From assembly GCA_011048585.1 (NCBI GenBank), contig DSDS01000137.1, positions 1 through 32,091 on the forward strand: a stretch of DNA of 32,091 bases, in the 5' to 3' direction. This DNA comes from Desulfurivibrio alkaliphilus (lineage in GTDB: Bacteria; Desulfobacterota; Desulfobulbia; Desulfobulbales; Desulfurivibrionaceae). The stretch's first letter is position 1. Each line of letters starts with the position of its first letter. A program made the position numbers and the translations under genes. The notes under the pieces are model-generated. The model made no database searches, was not told where the DNA came from, and saw nothing but the letters and a program-made list of their open reading frames with translations. Of the stretch, positions 25,501 through 32,091 are shown one piece after another.

Positions 25501-25666
25501 GATAGATGATCAGGGCCGTCCCCAGACAATTGAGCAGCAGGATCAGGCCGGTGACTAGAAAAAATTTGGACTGCACGCTCAAGGAATCCTTCAGCGCCCG
25601 GCGCAGCCAGGTCGATCCACCCCGGTCATTTTCAGGATTTTTACCAGCAATGAGTTTGTCATCCAT
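22595..25666 (-). CDS. Membrane haem-binding sensor (Tll0287-like) - PAS - GAF - PAS - HD-GYP phosphodiesterase
   Basis: A 1023-residue signalling protein. Two membrane helices (about 35-55 and 238-262) enclose a periplasmic Tll0287-like (DUF3365) domain with a c-type haem motif CLLCH (Cys186, Cys189, His190). A coiled-coil linker follows (about 320-390). Next come a PAS domain (about 395-500), a GAF domain (about 520-670) and a second PAS (about 690-800). The HD-GYP domain ends the protein, with His880-Asp881 and the Gly941-Tyr-Pro motif intact, so it probably hydrolyses c-di-GMP in response to redox or gas signals. AAGGAG lies 6 bases before the ATG. No GGDEF domain is present. Confidence 0.9.
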   Translation of the reverse strand: MDDKLIAGKNPENDRGGSTWLRRALKDSLSVQSKFFLVTGLILLLNCLGTALIIYQAEKKQLVARAFAQSELVMAAVEASRAYVREELRPVMYSRFGRDYFLPEAMSTSYVGRAVMERFAPLVGDYDYRRVAINARNPRYEVNELERRMIAYFIEYPDQVEWRGLLKIDGKDKFKRFRPVYFEEECLLCHGRSEHAPPSLVETYGDRLGFGRTAGELAGLVTVGVPVAATLVEARQKATLIFLVVASGLALVLLALNFFFHRMVVTNLHGILEIFRDQEEPPQAAREQISADPGGKIKFFQHKDELAELTAAAYSMAASLREKKEQLRLYNRELEQRVEERTRDLQKSEQELREARDHLEERVRQRTAELEQANVELEESRRRIEMAHRDWNDAFDAIQDPIFIHDRNHRIVHANPAYVRRTGLPLEELRGRIYYEVFPPLSQPLPSCRDFPEKLSQVGGDKVTLPQGEVLVSRSFGIRRADGSYRHSIHILEDQTELRRFALELQRLNRSLRTISRGNEALVRAVDESGLLNDVCRILVETGGYQMAWVGYIQADQGQTVRPVAHAGREEGFLRAVPTTWADEPHGRGPTGIAIVRRQAVTSRDLRNDPNFAPWRDEALERGYASVIALPLFNGEELYGALSIYAAEPNAFDTHEVVLLSELADDLAFGIHMLRIRGEREAAVRDLAASEARFQDLFEHAPAGYLLLRLQDGIIIQVNEAAILMLGYQRSELVGSSLFALFPPGANGLARAESLFRHFSRGAQLKDQELQVRRKNGEAIWISLTAQPVFDDEDRIVECRASIFDISKRKEAEQGRQQLTERLQRSLVQTIQAIATTIEKRDPYTAGHQQRVAELAVAIAREMGLDEQRIEGLRLGAMIHDIGKIYVPAELLNRPGELDELEFRFIRTHSEVGYEIIKGVDFPWPVAEMVVQHHERLDGSGYPKNLRGEEIILEARIIAVADVVEAITNHRPYRPALQLEKAIQEIREHQGGRYDPAVVAACVRLFQEKGFQWSKTWGVGPAG

Positions 25667-25725
25667 CCCCCGCTCCTTGGGCGCCTATCCCGCGCCCTTT
25701 ATCCGAGCCTAAAAGCGACTGTTTA

Positions 25726-25755
25726 ATTATCTTGAATCGTCGCCTGAGCTGTCAA
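25726..25755 (-). promoter_or_regulatory. Sigma-70-type promoter of the HD-GYP sensor gene
   Basis: On the minus strand, TTGACA (25755-25750) is followed after 18 bases by GATAAT (25731-25726). That is a perfect -35 and a 5/6 match to the -10 consensus. Transcription would start near 25719, leaving a leader of about 52 bases before the ATG at 25666. The gene can thus be transcribed independently of the upstream repair gene on the same strand. Confidence 0.7.
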
Positions 25756-25772
25756 CCTAAATGCCAGCTCGC

Positions 25773-27239
25773 TCAGGACGGGAGGGGGGCGACCAGCAGC
25801 AGTTCCACCGGGCAGTGGTCCGAGCCCATGATCTCCGGGAGGATGGCGGCCGCCTTTACCCGGGGGCGGCTGGCGACATCAACGCAGAAGTAATCGATTC
25901 TCCAGCCCACGTTGCGTTGGCGAGCGCCGCCCCGGTAGCTCCACCAGCTGTAGTGACCGCCTTCCGCATGGAACAGCCGGAAGGTGTCGACAAAGCCGGC
26001 GGCCAGGAACAGATCCATCCAGGCCCTTTCCTCGCGGGAAAAACCGGGACTCTGCCGGTTCTCCTCGGGGCGAGCCAGGTCGATCTCACGGTGGGCCACA
26101 TTGAAATCACCACAGACCACCACGGTTTTTTGCCGGGCCAGGCCGGCGGCAAATTCGGTAAAGCGGCGGCAGAAAGCGAGCTTATAGTCCAGGCGGGCCA
26201 GTTCGGGCTGGGCGTTGGGCAGGTAGGCGTTGATCAGAAAAAAGTCGGCAAACTCCAGGGTCAGCACCCGGCCCTCGCCTTCGAACTCCTCCACCTCCAT
26301 GCCGTAACGGACCGCCAACGGCTCCCGGCGGCTGAAGGTGGCCACCCCCGAATAGCCTTTCCGTTGGGCCGGCAGCCAATAGGCGTGGTAGCCCGGGAGC
26401 TCTCTCACTTCCTTGGGCAGTTGCTCGGGGTGGGCCTTGATCTCCTGCAGGGCCAGGATATCGGGGGCCAGTTGCCGCACGATCCCGGTAAAGCCTTTGC
26501 CGGCGATGGCCCGCAGGCCATTGACGTTCCAGGAGATCAGCCGCAACTCCGGCCTGGCGCCGACAGCGGTCGAGCCGGCCGGCACCCGGCGGGGGGTAAC
26601 CCCGATCCGGGGACACCACCGAACCACCGGGCAACGGTCGCAGTGGGGATAGAGGGGCTTGCAGACCGCCTGCCCGAAGGCCACCAGCATGGAGTTGATG
26701 GTCAGCCAGTATCTGTCCGGCAACTTGGCCCGCAGGGCCATTTCGGTGGCCAGCGGGGTGGCGGTTTGCACGTAACCCCAGATATTCATGATCCGATGGA
26801 CATGGGTATCGACACAGATCGCCGGTTTGCCGAAGGCCACCGCCACCACCAGGTTGGCGGTCTTGCGCCCCACTCCCGGCAGTTTGACCAACTCTTCCAC
26901 GGTATCGGGAATCCGGCCGCCGAACAGCTTGTTAACGGCCTCGGGCAGTTGGGTCAGATAGACCGCCTTGTTGCGGAAAAAACCCACCGGATGGATCAGC
27001 CGGGCCAGTTCCCCTTCCGTCAGGCGGCTTAAGGCATCCAGGTCCGGCGCCTTGGCGAACAGACGGGCGGCGGCCACGGCCGTGGTTTCATCCCTGGTAC
27101 GGGCCGAAAGGATGGTGGCTACCAGTACCTTGTACGGATCCCGGGTCTGGACCGCGATCAAATCCACCACCGGCACCCGGTAGTTGGGGATCTCCTCGGC
27201 CAGGCGAGCCAATATCTTATCAAGCGTAGCGGTGTCCAT
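25773..27239 (-). CDS. Fused endonuclease III (Nth) - exonuclease III (XthA) base-excision-repair protein
   Basis: A 488-residue bifunctional protein in one open frame. Residues about 1-212 are an endonuclease III: HhH motif LPGVGRKTAN with catalytic Lys126, Asp144 in VDTH, and the 4Fe-4S loop C-x6-C-x2-C-x5-C (Cys193, 200, 203, 209). After a short Pro/Arg/Ala linker, residues about 232-485 are an exonuclease III/AP endonuclease: WNVNG at 237-241, Glu266 in LQEIK, Asp378 and Asn380 in GDFN, and Asp474-His475 in GSDH. The first half removes oxidised pyrimidines and the second cleaves the abasic site, so two consecutive repair steps are joined. All key residues are present in both parts. It is divergent from umuD. 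Confidence 0.92.
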   Translation of the reverse strand: MDTATLDKILARLAEEIPNYRVPVVDLIAVQTRDPYKVLVATILSARTRDETTAVAAARLFAKAPDLDALSRLTEGELARLIHPVGFFRNKAVYLTQLPEAVNKLFGGRIPDTVEELVKLPGVGRKTANLVVAVAFGKPAICVDTHVHRIMNIWGYVQTATPLATEMALRAKLPDRYWLTINSMLVAFGQAVCKPLYPHCDRCPVVRWCPRIGVTPRRVPAGSTAVGARPELRLISWNVNGLRAIAGKGFTGIVRQLAPDILALQEIKAHPEQLPKEVRELPGYHAYWLPAQRKGYSGVATFSRREPLAVRYGMEVEEFEGEGRVLTLEFADFFLINAYLPNAQPELARLDYKLAFCRRFTEFAAGLARQKTVVVCGDFNVAHREIDLARPEENRQSPGFSREERAWMDLFLAAGFVDTFRLFHAEGGHYSWWSYRGGARQRNVGWRIDYFCVDVASRPRVKAAAILPEIMGSDHCPVELLLVAPLPS

Positions 27240-27247
27240 TTACCGCC

Positions 27248-27276
27248 GTTGTAAAAGTATTGGCGGCTCCGGTCAA
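27248..27276 (-). promoter_or_regulatory. Possible promoter of the Nth-XthA fusion gene
   Basis: On the minus strand, TTGACC (27276-27271) and TACAAC (27253-27248) are 17 bases apart, a 5/6 and a 4/6 match to sigma-70 boxes. Transcription would begin almost at the ATG (27239), implying a nearly leaderless mRNA. This is a weak call. Confidence 0.3.
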
Positions 27277-27324
27277 CCTTAAAGCGCCTGGGCAACCAGC
27301 CGGCGCCCTTTTTTCAACGAGCCG

Positions 27325-27340
27325 CCGATCCGCAAATCGG
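27325..27340. promoter_or_regulatory. Perfect inverted repeat upstream of umuD, possible operator
   Basis: CCGAT-N6-ATCGG forms a perfect 16-bp dyad ending 13 bases before the umuD ATG, in the 114-bp divergent gap. Position and symmetry suit a repressor site controlling umuDC. It does not match the E. coli (CTGT-N8-ACAG) or Gram-positive (GAAC-N4-GTTC) LexA boxes. A five-base-arm dyad can arise by chance, so confidence is low. Confidence 0.3.
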
Positions 27341-27353
27341 GTAAGCTGGCGCC

Positions 27354-27791
27354 ATGAAAAACGCCGCCGCCATCACCGTCATCAAAGCTTTTGATCGCAA
27401 GGATGAACTGAAAAGGCCGCTGTTCGCCCAAGGCGTCTCGGCCGGCTTTCCCTCCCCGGCCGAAGATTATATCGAAGGCCGACTTGATCTCAACGAGCTG
27501 ATGGTGGCCCACCCCGCCGCCACCTTCTTCGTCCGGGTGGCCGGAGACTCCATGATCGGGGCCGGCATCCACCATGATGACATCCTGGTGGTGGATCGTT
27601 CCCTGGAGCCGATCAGCGGCAAAATAGTAATCGCGGTGGTGGATGGTGAACTTACGGTAAAAAGACTGTTTAAGCGGGACGGCCGGGTACGGCTGCTAGC
27701 CGAAAACCCCGCCTACCCGCCCATCGAACTCAGTGGAGAGGCGACCTGCGAAATCTGGGGCGTGGCCACCTTCGTCATCCATACCCTGTAA
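27354..27791 (+). CDS. umuD: UmuD-like S24 family autoproteolytic DNA polymerase V subunit
   Basis: A 145-residue LexA/UmuD-type serine peptidase. The Ser-Lys dyad is Ser66 (GDSMIGAGI) and Lys103 (ELTVKRL), and the self-cleavage site is Ala30-Gly31 in VSAGFPSP. There is no DNA-binding domain, so it is UmuD and not LexA. RecA-stimulated cleavage would give the active form that joins UmuC as polymerase V for translesion synthesis. It is followed 9 bp later by umuC. The 114-bp divergent upstream gap holds a possible operator but no recognisable LexA box. Confidence 0.93.
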   Translation: MKNAAAITVIKAFDRKDELKRPLFAQGVSAGFPSPAEDYIEGRLDLNELMVAHPAATFFVRVAGDSMIGAGIHHDDILVVDRSLEPISGKIVIAVVDGELTVKRLFKRDGRVRLLAENPAYPPIELSGEATCEIWGVATFVIHTL

Positions 27792-27800
27792 GGAAAAACC

Positions 27801-29063
27801 ATGGGCCGAATATTCTCCCTGCTCGATTGCAACAACTTCTACGTCTCTTGCGAGCGGCTCTTCAATCCCCGGCTGGCCGACCGCCCGGTGGTGGTCCTCT
27901 CGAACAATGACGGCTGCATTATCGCCCGCTCCAACGAGGCCAAAAAGCTGGGGATCGGGATGGGGGAACCCTTCTTCCGCTGCCGCCGCTTGATCGAGGC
28001 CCACCGGGTCGAGGTTTTCTCTTCCAACTTTCCCCTCTATGGCGATATCTCCCGCCGGGTGATGGAGTTGCTGGGCCAGCTTGAACCGGAGGTGGAGATC
28101 TACTCCATCGACGAGGCGTTTATCCGGCTGCCGGCCAGCAGCCCGGCGAAACTGCTGATAAACGGCCGTAACATAAGGGACGCGATCGGCCGCCAGGTCG
28201 GCATCCCGGTTTCCATCGGTTTTGGCCCCACCAAAACCCTGGCCAAGATCGCCAACCGGATCGCCAAAAAGGAGACGGAACATGAAGGGGTTTTTCTGCT
28301 GCCGGAGCAGGGCCTTGATGATCTCCTGGCCACCGTGGCGGTAGACGATGTTTGGGGGATAGGCCCCCGCTCCGCCGCCCGACTGGCCACCCGCGGCATC
28401 CACACCGCCCTGGCCCTGAAAAACGCCGACGACGGCTGGCTGCGCCGGCATCTCGGCATCACCGGCCTGCGGGTCGCCATGGAACTGCGGGGGGTTTCCT
28501 GTCTGCCCCTGGTCTCGGCCCCGCCGGCCGGCAAATCGATCGCCTCCTCCCGTTCCTTCGGTCGGCCGGTAACCGCCTTGGCCGATCTGCGGGAGGCGCT
28601 CTCCTCCTACGTCTCCCTGGCCGCCGCAAAACTGCGCCATCAGCGGCAGAAAACCGGCGCCCTCCAGATCTATCTGGCCGACAATCTCTTCTCCGCCGAC
28701 CATGGGCGGCAGGTGGACGGCATGGCCGTCAACCTGACCCAGCCCACCTCCGACACCCCGGAGTTGATCAGCCGGGCCGCCGCCGTCCTGGAACGACTTT
28801 ACCGCCCTGGTCGCTCCTATCGCAAGGTCGGGGTGGTTTTGCTGGATCTCAGCCCCGCTTGTCAGGCCCAACCCAGCCTCTTTCAACCGCCTCTCCGGGA
28901 AAGGGAGGAATTGATGGGGGCACTCGACCGGATCAACCGCCGCTGGGGGCGGGACACCATCCACAGCGCCGCCAACGGACTGGCAAAAAACTGGAAAAAC
29001 AAGCAGTCCCGCAAATCCCCGGCCTACACCACCTCCTGGCATGAGCTGCCGGTAGTGGTATAA
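27801..29063 (+). CDS. umuC: UmuC Y-family translesion DNA polymerase
   Basis: A 420-residue Y-family polymerase, the catalytic subunit of polymerase V. Metal-binding residues are Asp9 (LLDCNNFYVSCE) and the Asp104-Glu105 pair in SIDEAF; the NNDGCIIARS fingers motif and the VWGIGPRSAARL helix-hairpin-helix are present. The C-terminal WKNKQSRKSPAYTTSW is typical of UmuC. AAGGA precedes ATG 27801. It copies past DNA lesions with UmuD'. The 119-bp gap to recD2 shows no clear promoter or terminator. Confidence 0.95.
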   Translation: MGRIFSLLDCNNFYVSCERLFNPRLADRPVVVLSNNDGCIIARSNEAKKLGIGMGEPFFRCRRLIEAHRVEVFSSNFPLYGDISRRVMELLGQLEPEVEIYSIDEAFIRLPASSPAKLLINGRNIRDAIGRQVGIPVSIGFGPTKTLAKIANRIAKKETEHEGVFLLPEQGLDDLLATVAVDDVWGIGPRSAARLATRGIHTALALKNADDGWLRRHLGITGLRVAMELRGVSCLPLVSAPPAGKSIASSRSFGRPVTALADLREALSSYVSLAAAKLRHQRQKTGALQIYLADNLFSADHGRQVDGMAVNLTQPTSDTPELISRAAAVLERLYRPGRSYRKVGVVLLDLSPACQAQPSLFQPPLREREELMGALDRINRRWGRDTIHSAANGLAKNWKNKQSRKSPAYTTSWHELPVVV

Positions 29064-29182
29064 GTTGGGGGTGCCGACTTACATAGCAACAGCGAAGGCC
29101 ACCATGGCGGACAAAGGGGCGGCCCGCGACCGGGTTAATGATTTGCCTTGCGGGCGGGGGCAAACCCGGAAATAATCGGGCG

Positions 29183-31684
29183 ATGGAAGATGAACTGAAG
29201 GGAATCGTCCAGGGGATCACCCACCACAACCCGGACAACGGCTGGACCGTCCTGCGGGTACAGCCCTTTGACCAGCGGCTGGAGCCGGTCAAGGTGGTGG
29301 TTCATCAGGCCCGGGTTTTCGCCGGAGCCACCATGCGTTTTACCGGAAGCTGGCACGAGCACCCCCGGTTTGGCCGCCAGTTCAAGGCCCGTGAAGCCCT
29401 GGAGCTCAAGCCGGCCACCGCCGCGGCCTTGGAAAAGTATCTCGGCTCCGGCCTGATCAAAGGAGTGGGACCCAAGACCGCCCGCAAAATCGTGCGCCAT
29501 TTCGGCGATCAAACCCTTACGGTTTTTGAGCAGGAGATCGAACGGCTCACCGAGGTGCCTGGCATCGCCCAAGGCAAACTGCAAAAGATCCGGGCCGCCT
29601 GGCAGGAACACCGAGCGATCCGGGAGGTGATGCTTTTCCTCCAGAACCAGGGGATCAGCACCCTGTTTGCGGTCAGGATCTACAAAGAGTACGGCGACCG
29701 GGCCATCGAGGTGGTCAGTCGCGACCCCTATCGGCTGGCCGAGGATATTTACGGAATCGGCTTCTTCTCCGCCGACCGGGTGGCCCTGGGGATGGGCTTT
29801 GCCGCCGACGGAGATCCCCGGCTGATGGCGGCCATCCGTCATATTCTGGCCGCCGGCCGGGAACAGGGCCACTGTTATCTGACCCGGGAGCAGGTGGAGC
29901 AGGAGGTGAAACAGTTGCTGGAGCTTGATCTCGGCGACCGGGTCGCCGGCCTGCTGGCACGGATGGCGAACGAAGGGCGGCTGATGGTGCGCCACCTGGC
30001 CGCAGAGGCAACCTCTCCGGCCCGCCCCTGCTACTACTCCAAAACCCTCTACTACGATGAGCAAGCGGTGGCCGACCGGATCCGGAGCCGCCTTGGGGCG
30101 GCGCCCCTCGACCGACAACAGGTGACAGCCTGGCTAGACCGTTACTGCCGGGGCCAAAAGTTGACGCTCTCCCCGGAGCAGCAGGCGGCGGTGGCCGGAA
30201 TCGCCGGTCGCCGCTGCGCCATTCTCACCGGGGGGCCAGGTTGCGGCAAAACCACCACCACCAGGGTTTTGGTCCGGTTGCTGGAGGCCATGGGCCGGCG
30301 GGTGTTGCTGGCCGCTCCCACCGGCCGGGCCGCCCAGCGGCTGAGCGAGGTGGTGGAGCGTGAGGCCCGGACCATCCATCGCCTGCTGGAATGGGCCGGC
30401 AGCGGCTTCAAGCGCCGGGCCGATAATCCCTTAAATTGCGATTTCCTGATCGTTGATGAATCTTCAATGCTCGACATCAGCCTGGCCGCCGCCCTGCTCC
30501 AGGCGGTTCCGCCGGAGGGGCAACTGCTGCTGATCGGTGACCCGGACCAGTTGCCCCCGGTGGGAGCCGGCAATGTGCTGCGCGATCTCATCGCCTCGGA
30601 CCGGGTCCCCTGTTTCAAGTTGAGCAAGGTTTTCCGCCAGGCGGCAACCTCGGCCATTATCCGGTTCGCCCACCAGATCAACCGGGGGGAGATCCCCCGA
30701 ATCACCTCTCCCTTCCACCGCCCGGCCAGCTGGCGGGAGGACAACGACTGCCTCTTTATCGATTCCGACGAAGCCAGCCAGGAGCAGTTGCGGTTTCTCC
30801 ACCGGGTCCGTGGCCATTTCCGGGAAAAGAGCGCCCCGGTGCCGTTGGCCGGCGACCCCTATGAGTTCAGGCTGGGAGAGAAGGTGAGCCCCTATGAAAG
30901 CGAACTGACGGTGCCGGCCAAGTTCAGCCACGTCAATCTGGAGCAACTGCTGGCCGCCGAGACCAAGGCCGAGGAACTGCAGGCCCTGCTCAGCCGGGTC
31001 CACCCCTGGTCTTCGCTGCACTATGGATTGACGGCGGTTGAGGTGGTGGTCAAGCTCTACCGGGAGTGGATCCCCAAGTACCACGGCGGGCAAACCGAGA
31101 TCCAGATCCTGACCCCCATGACTCGGGGAACCCTGGGCACCCGCAATCTCAATCAGGTGATCCAGGCCCGGATCAATCCCGCCGGGGCGGGCAGGCCGGA
31201 AATTGCAGCGGGCAGCCGCCTGTTGCGTCTGGGCGACCGGGTGATCCACACCCGCAACAACTACGATCTGGAGGTGTTCAACGGCGATATTGGCACCATC
31301 AGCGCCATCGACCATGAAGAGCAGACCTGCCAGGTCACCTTCCCCCCCGATGATCGCCGGGTCACCTACCGCCGTGACCAGATGACCGAACTGGAACTGG
31401 CTTACGCCATCACCATCCACAAATCCCAGGGCAGCGAGTTCGCGGCGGTGATTATGCCGCTGCTGACCCAGCACTACAAGATGCTCTTCCGCAACCTGGT
31501 CTATACCGGCCTGACCCGGGCCAAAAAGCTGGCGGTGCTGGTGGGCAGCCGCCGGGCCCTGGCCCTGGCGGTCAACAACCAGGACACCTCCCGCCGCCAA
31601 ACCGCCCTGGCACAACTGCTAAGGGGTGATGCCGCCCCGGGGGCTATCCAGCATGGCCAGGGCCAGAGCGGCGGCCCGCCGTGA
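29183..31684 (+). CDS. recD2: RecD2-type ATP-dependent 5'-3' DNA helicase
   Basis: An 833-residue SF1B helicase. The N-terminal part (MEDELKGIVQ, then repeated helix-hairpin-helix such as IKGVGPKTARKIV) is typical of RecD2, which lacks RecBC partners. The motor has Walker A GGPGCGKT (350-357), Walker B DESSMLD (from Asp425), GDPDQLPPVGAGNVLRDL and the late TIHKSQGSEF motif. I chose ATG 29183 because RecD2 proteins begin near this motif; ATG 29138 would add 15 unconserved residues. The last 20 or so residues are low-complexity and lie where the gene overlaps lpxB. It acts in repair or replication-fork processing and may share transcription with umuDC. Confidence 0.94.
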   Translation: MEDELKGIVQGITHHNPDNGWTVLRVQPFDQRLEPVKVVVHQARVFAGATMRFTGSWHEHPRFGRQFKAREALELKPATAAALEKYLGSGLIKGVGPKTARKIVRHFGDQTLTVFEQEIERLTEVPGIAQGKLQKIRAAWQEHRAIREVMLFLQNQGISTLFAVRIYKEYGDRAIEVVSRDPYRLAEDIYGIGFFSADRVALGMGFAADGDPRLMAAIRHILAAGREQGHCYLTREQVEQEVKQLLELDLGDRVAGLLARMANEGRLMVRHLAAEATSPARPCYYSKTLYYDEQAVADRIRSRLGAAPLDRQQVTAWLDRYCRGQKLTLSPEQQAAVAGIAGRRCAILTGGPGCGKTTTTRVLVRLLEAMGRRVLLAAPTGRAAQRLSEVVEREARTIHRLLEWAGSGFKRRADNPLNCDFLIVDESSMLDISLAAALLQAVPPEGQLLLIGDPDQLPPVGAGNVLRDLIASDRVPCFKLSKVFRQAATSAIIRFAHQINRGEIPRITSPFHRPASWREDNDCLFIDSDEASQEQLRFLHRVRGHFREKSAPVPLAGDPYEFRLGEKVSPYESELTVPAKFSHVNLEQLLAAETKAEELQALLSRVHPWSSLHYGLTAVEVVVKLYREWIPKYHGGQTEIQILTPMTRGTLGTRNLNQVIQARINPAGAGRPEIAAGSRLLRLGDRVIHTRNNYDLEVFNGDIGTISAIDHEEQTCQVTFPPDDRRVTYRRDQMTELELAYAITIHKSQGSEFAAVIMPLLTQHYKMLFRNLVYTGLTRAKKLAVLVGSRRALALAVNNQDTSRRQTALAQLLRGDAAPGAIQHGQGQSGGPP

Positions 31685-32091
31685 AGCGCCGCTCCCGCCC
31701 AACCGCCGGCGGACCTGGGCCAGGGCGGCCACCATCTCCGCTCTTCGGCTCTCATCCACCAGCAAATCCGCCACCGCTCGGCTGATCTTTTCCGGGGTGG
31801 CTTCATACTGCAATAACTCCGGAATAACCTCCCGTCCCGCCACCAGGTTGACCAGGGTGGCATGGGGCAGATCGATCAGCAAGCGGCCCAGAAGATAGCT
31901 GAAAGGTGAAAGCTTATAGGCGGCCACCATGGGAACTCCCAGGATCGCCAGTTCCAGAGTGACGGTGCCGGAGGCGGCCATCACCACATCACAGCGGGCC
32001 ATGGTCCGGTGGCGCTGTTCGGTGCTGATTTCGACCTGAAGATCAGCGGCCTGATCAAGCCCGTAACGCCGTAATTCCCGGGGATCAAGAC
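31619..32091 (-). CDS. lpxB: Lipid-A-disaccharide synthase LpxB, C-terminal part (5' end outside window)
   Basis: The minus-strand frame is open from the window edge to TAG at 31621-31619 and gives about 157 residues. The sequence MAASGTVTLELAILGVPMV, then LVNLVAGREVIPELLQ, is the conserved C-terminal donor-binding region of LpxB, a GT19 enzyme that joins UDP-diacylglucosamine and lipid X to make the lipid A disaccharide at the inner membrane. The N-terminal half is missing from the window. The 3' end overlaps recD2 by 66 bp, tail to tail. It shows that the host makes lipid A. Confidence 0.93.
   Translation of the reverse strand, partial: LDPRELRRYGLDQAADLQVEISTEQRHRTMARCDVVMAASGTVTLELAILGVPMVAAYKLSPFSYLLGRLLIDLPHATLVNLVAGREVIPELLQYEATPEKISRAVADLLVDESRRAEMVAALAQVRRRLGGSGASRRAAALALAMLDSPRGGITP

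Noticed and set aside
25743-25777. Inverted repeat CCTGAGC / GCTCAGG at the end of the Nth-XthA fusion gene as a terminator
   Set aside because: The loop is 21 bases, there is no T-run, and the repeat overlaps both the stop codon and the next to perfect -35 box; too weak to call a terminator.
25761-27032. Plus-strand open frame opposite the Nth-XthA fusion
   Set aside because: Antisense of a gene with full catalytic motifs; no own ribosome binding site or recognisable domain.
29142-29164. TTTGCC / GGCAAA hairpin upstream of recD2
   Set aside because: A 6-bp stem with an 11-base loop and no T-run or conserved position; can arise by chance.
29138-29182. Longer RecD2 start at ATG 29138
   Set aside because: The 15 extra residues are unlike RecD2 N-termini, which normally begin close to the EELKG-type motif encoded from 29183.

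Overview
The window (about 32 kb, high GC, almost fully coding) looks like chromosome from an anaerobic Gram-negative bacterium. It carries lipid A genes (an LpxB end, LpxL-type and PagL-type proteins), an outer-membrane lipid export set, three radical-SAM enzymes and a haem-binding HD-GYP sensor. The style suggests Desulfobacterota (for example Desulfobulbales), but this is inferred from gene content and not proven.

Region 1 (1-22577, all plus strand) is one long, tightly packed gene run. Many genes overlap by 4 to 11 bp, so it is probably one operon that starts upstream of the window. Its second half (about 10.6-22.6 kb) is an aryl-polyene (APE)-type pathway: GT2-DUF2062, LpxL-like acyltransferase, ACP, ketosynthase, chain-length-factor-like half ketosynthase, FabG reductase, two hot-dog dehydratases, LolA-like carrier, MMPL exporter, DUF3261 lipoprotein, thioesterase and a further ketosynthase. 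The first half is not standard APE. It holds a ketosynthase, a CrtI/CrtISO-like FAD oxidoreductase, another ketosynthase, an ACP, a PlsC-like acyltransferase, a PaaK-like ligase, a SPASM radical-SAM protein, a PagL-like deacylase, a second half ketosynthase and two tandem cobalamin-binding-type radical-SAM proteins. Together they suggest a polyene made on ACPs, then redox-edited, radical-modified, esterified and moved to the outer membrane. Polyene-synthase, CrtI-type and radical-SAM genes together resemble what has been proposed for ladderane lipid synthesis. That product assignment is a hypothesis.

Region 2 (22595-25666, minus) encodes a 1023-residue membrane sensor with a CxxCH haem motif, PAS/GAF/PAS domains and an HD-GYP c-di-GMP phosphodiesterase domain. 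It has a good sigma-70 promoter of its own.

Region 3 (25773-31684) is a DNA-repair island. It contains a fused endonuclease III-exonuclease III protein (minus strand), divergent umuD and umuC, and recD2. The window ends in the 3' part of lpxB on the minus strand, whose tail overlaps the recD2 tail by 66 bp. No rRNA, tRNA, CRISPR array or insertion sequence was seen, and no gap between genes exceeds about 120 bp.
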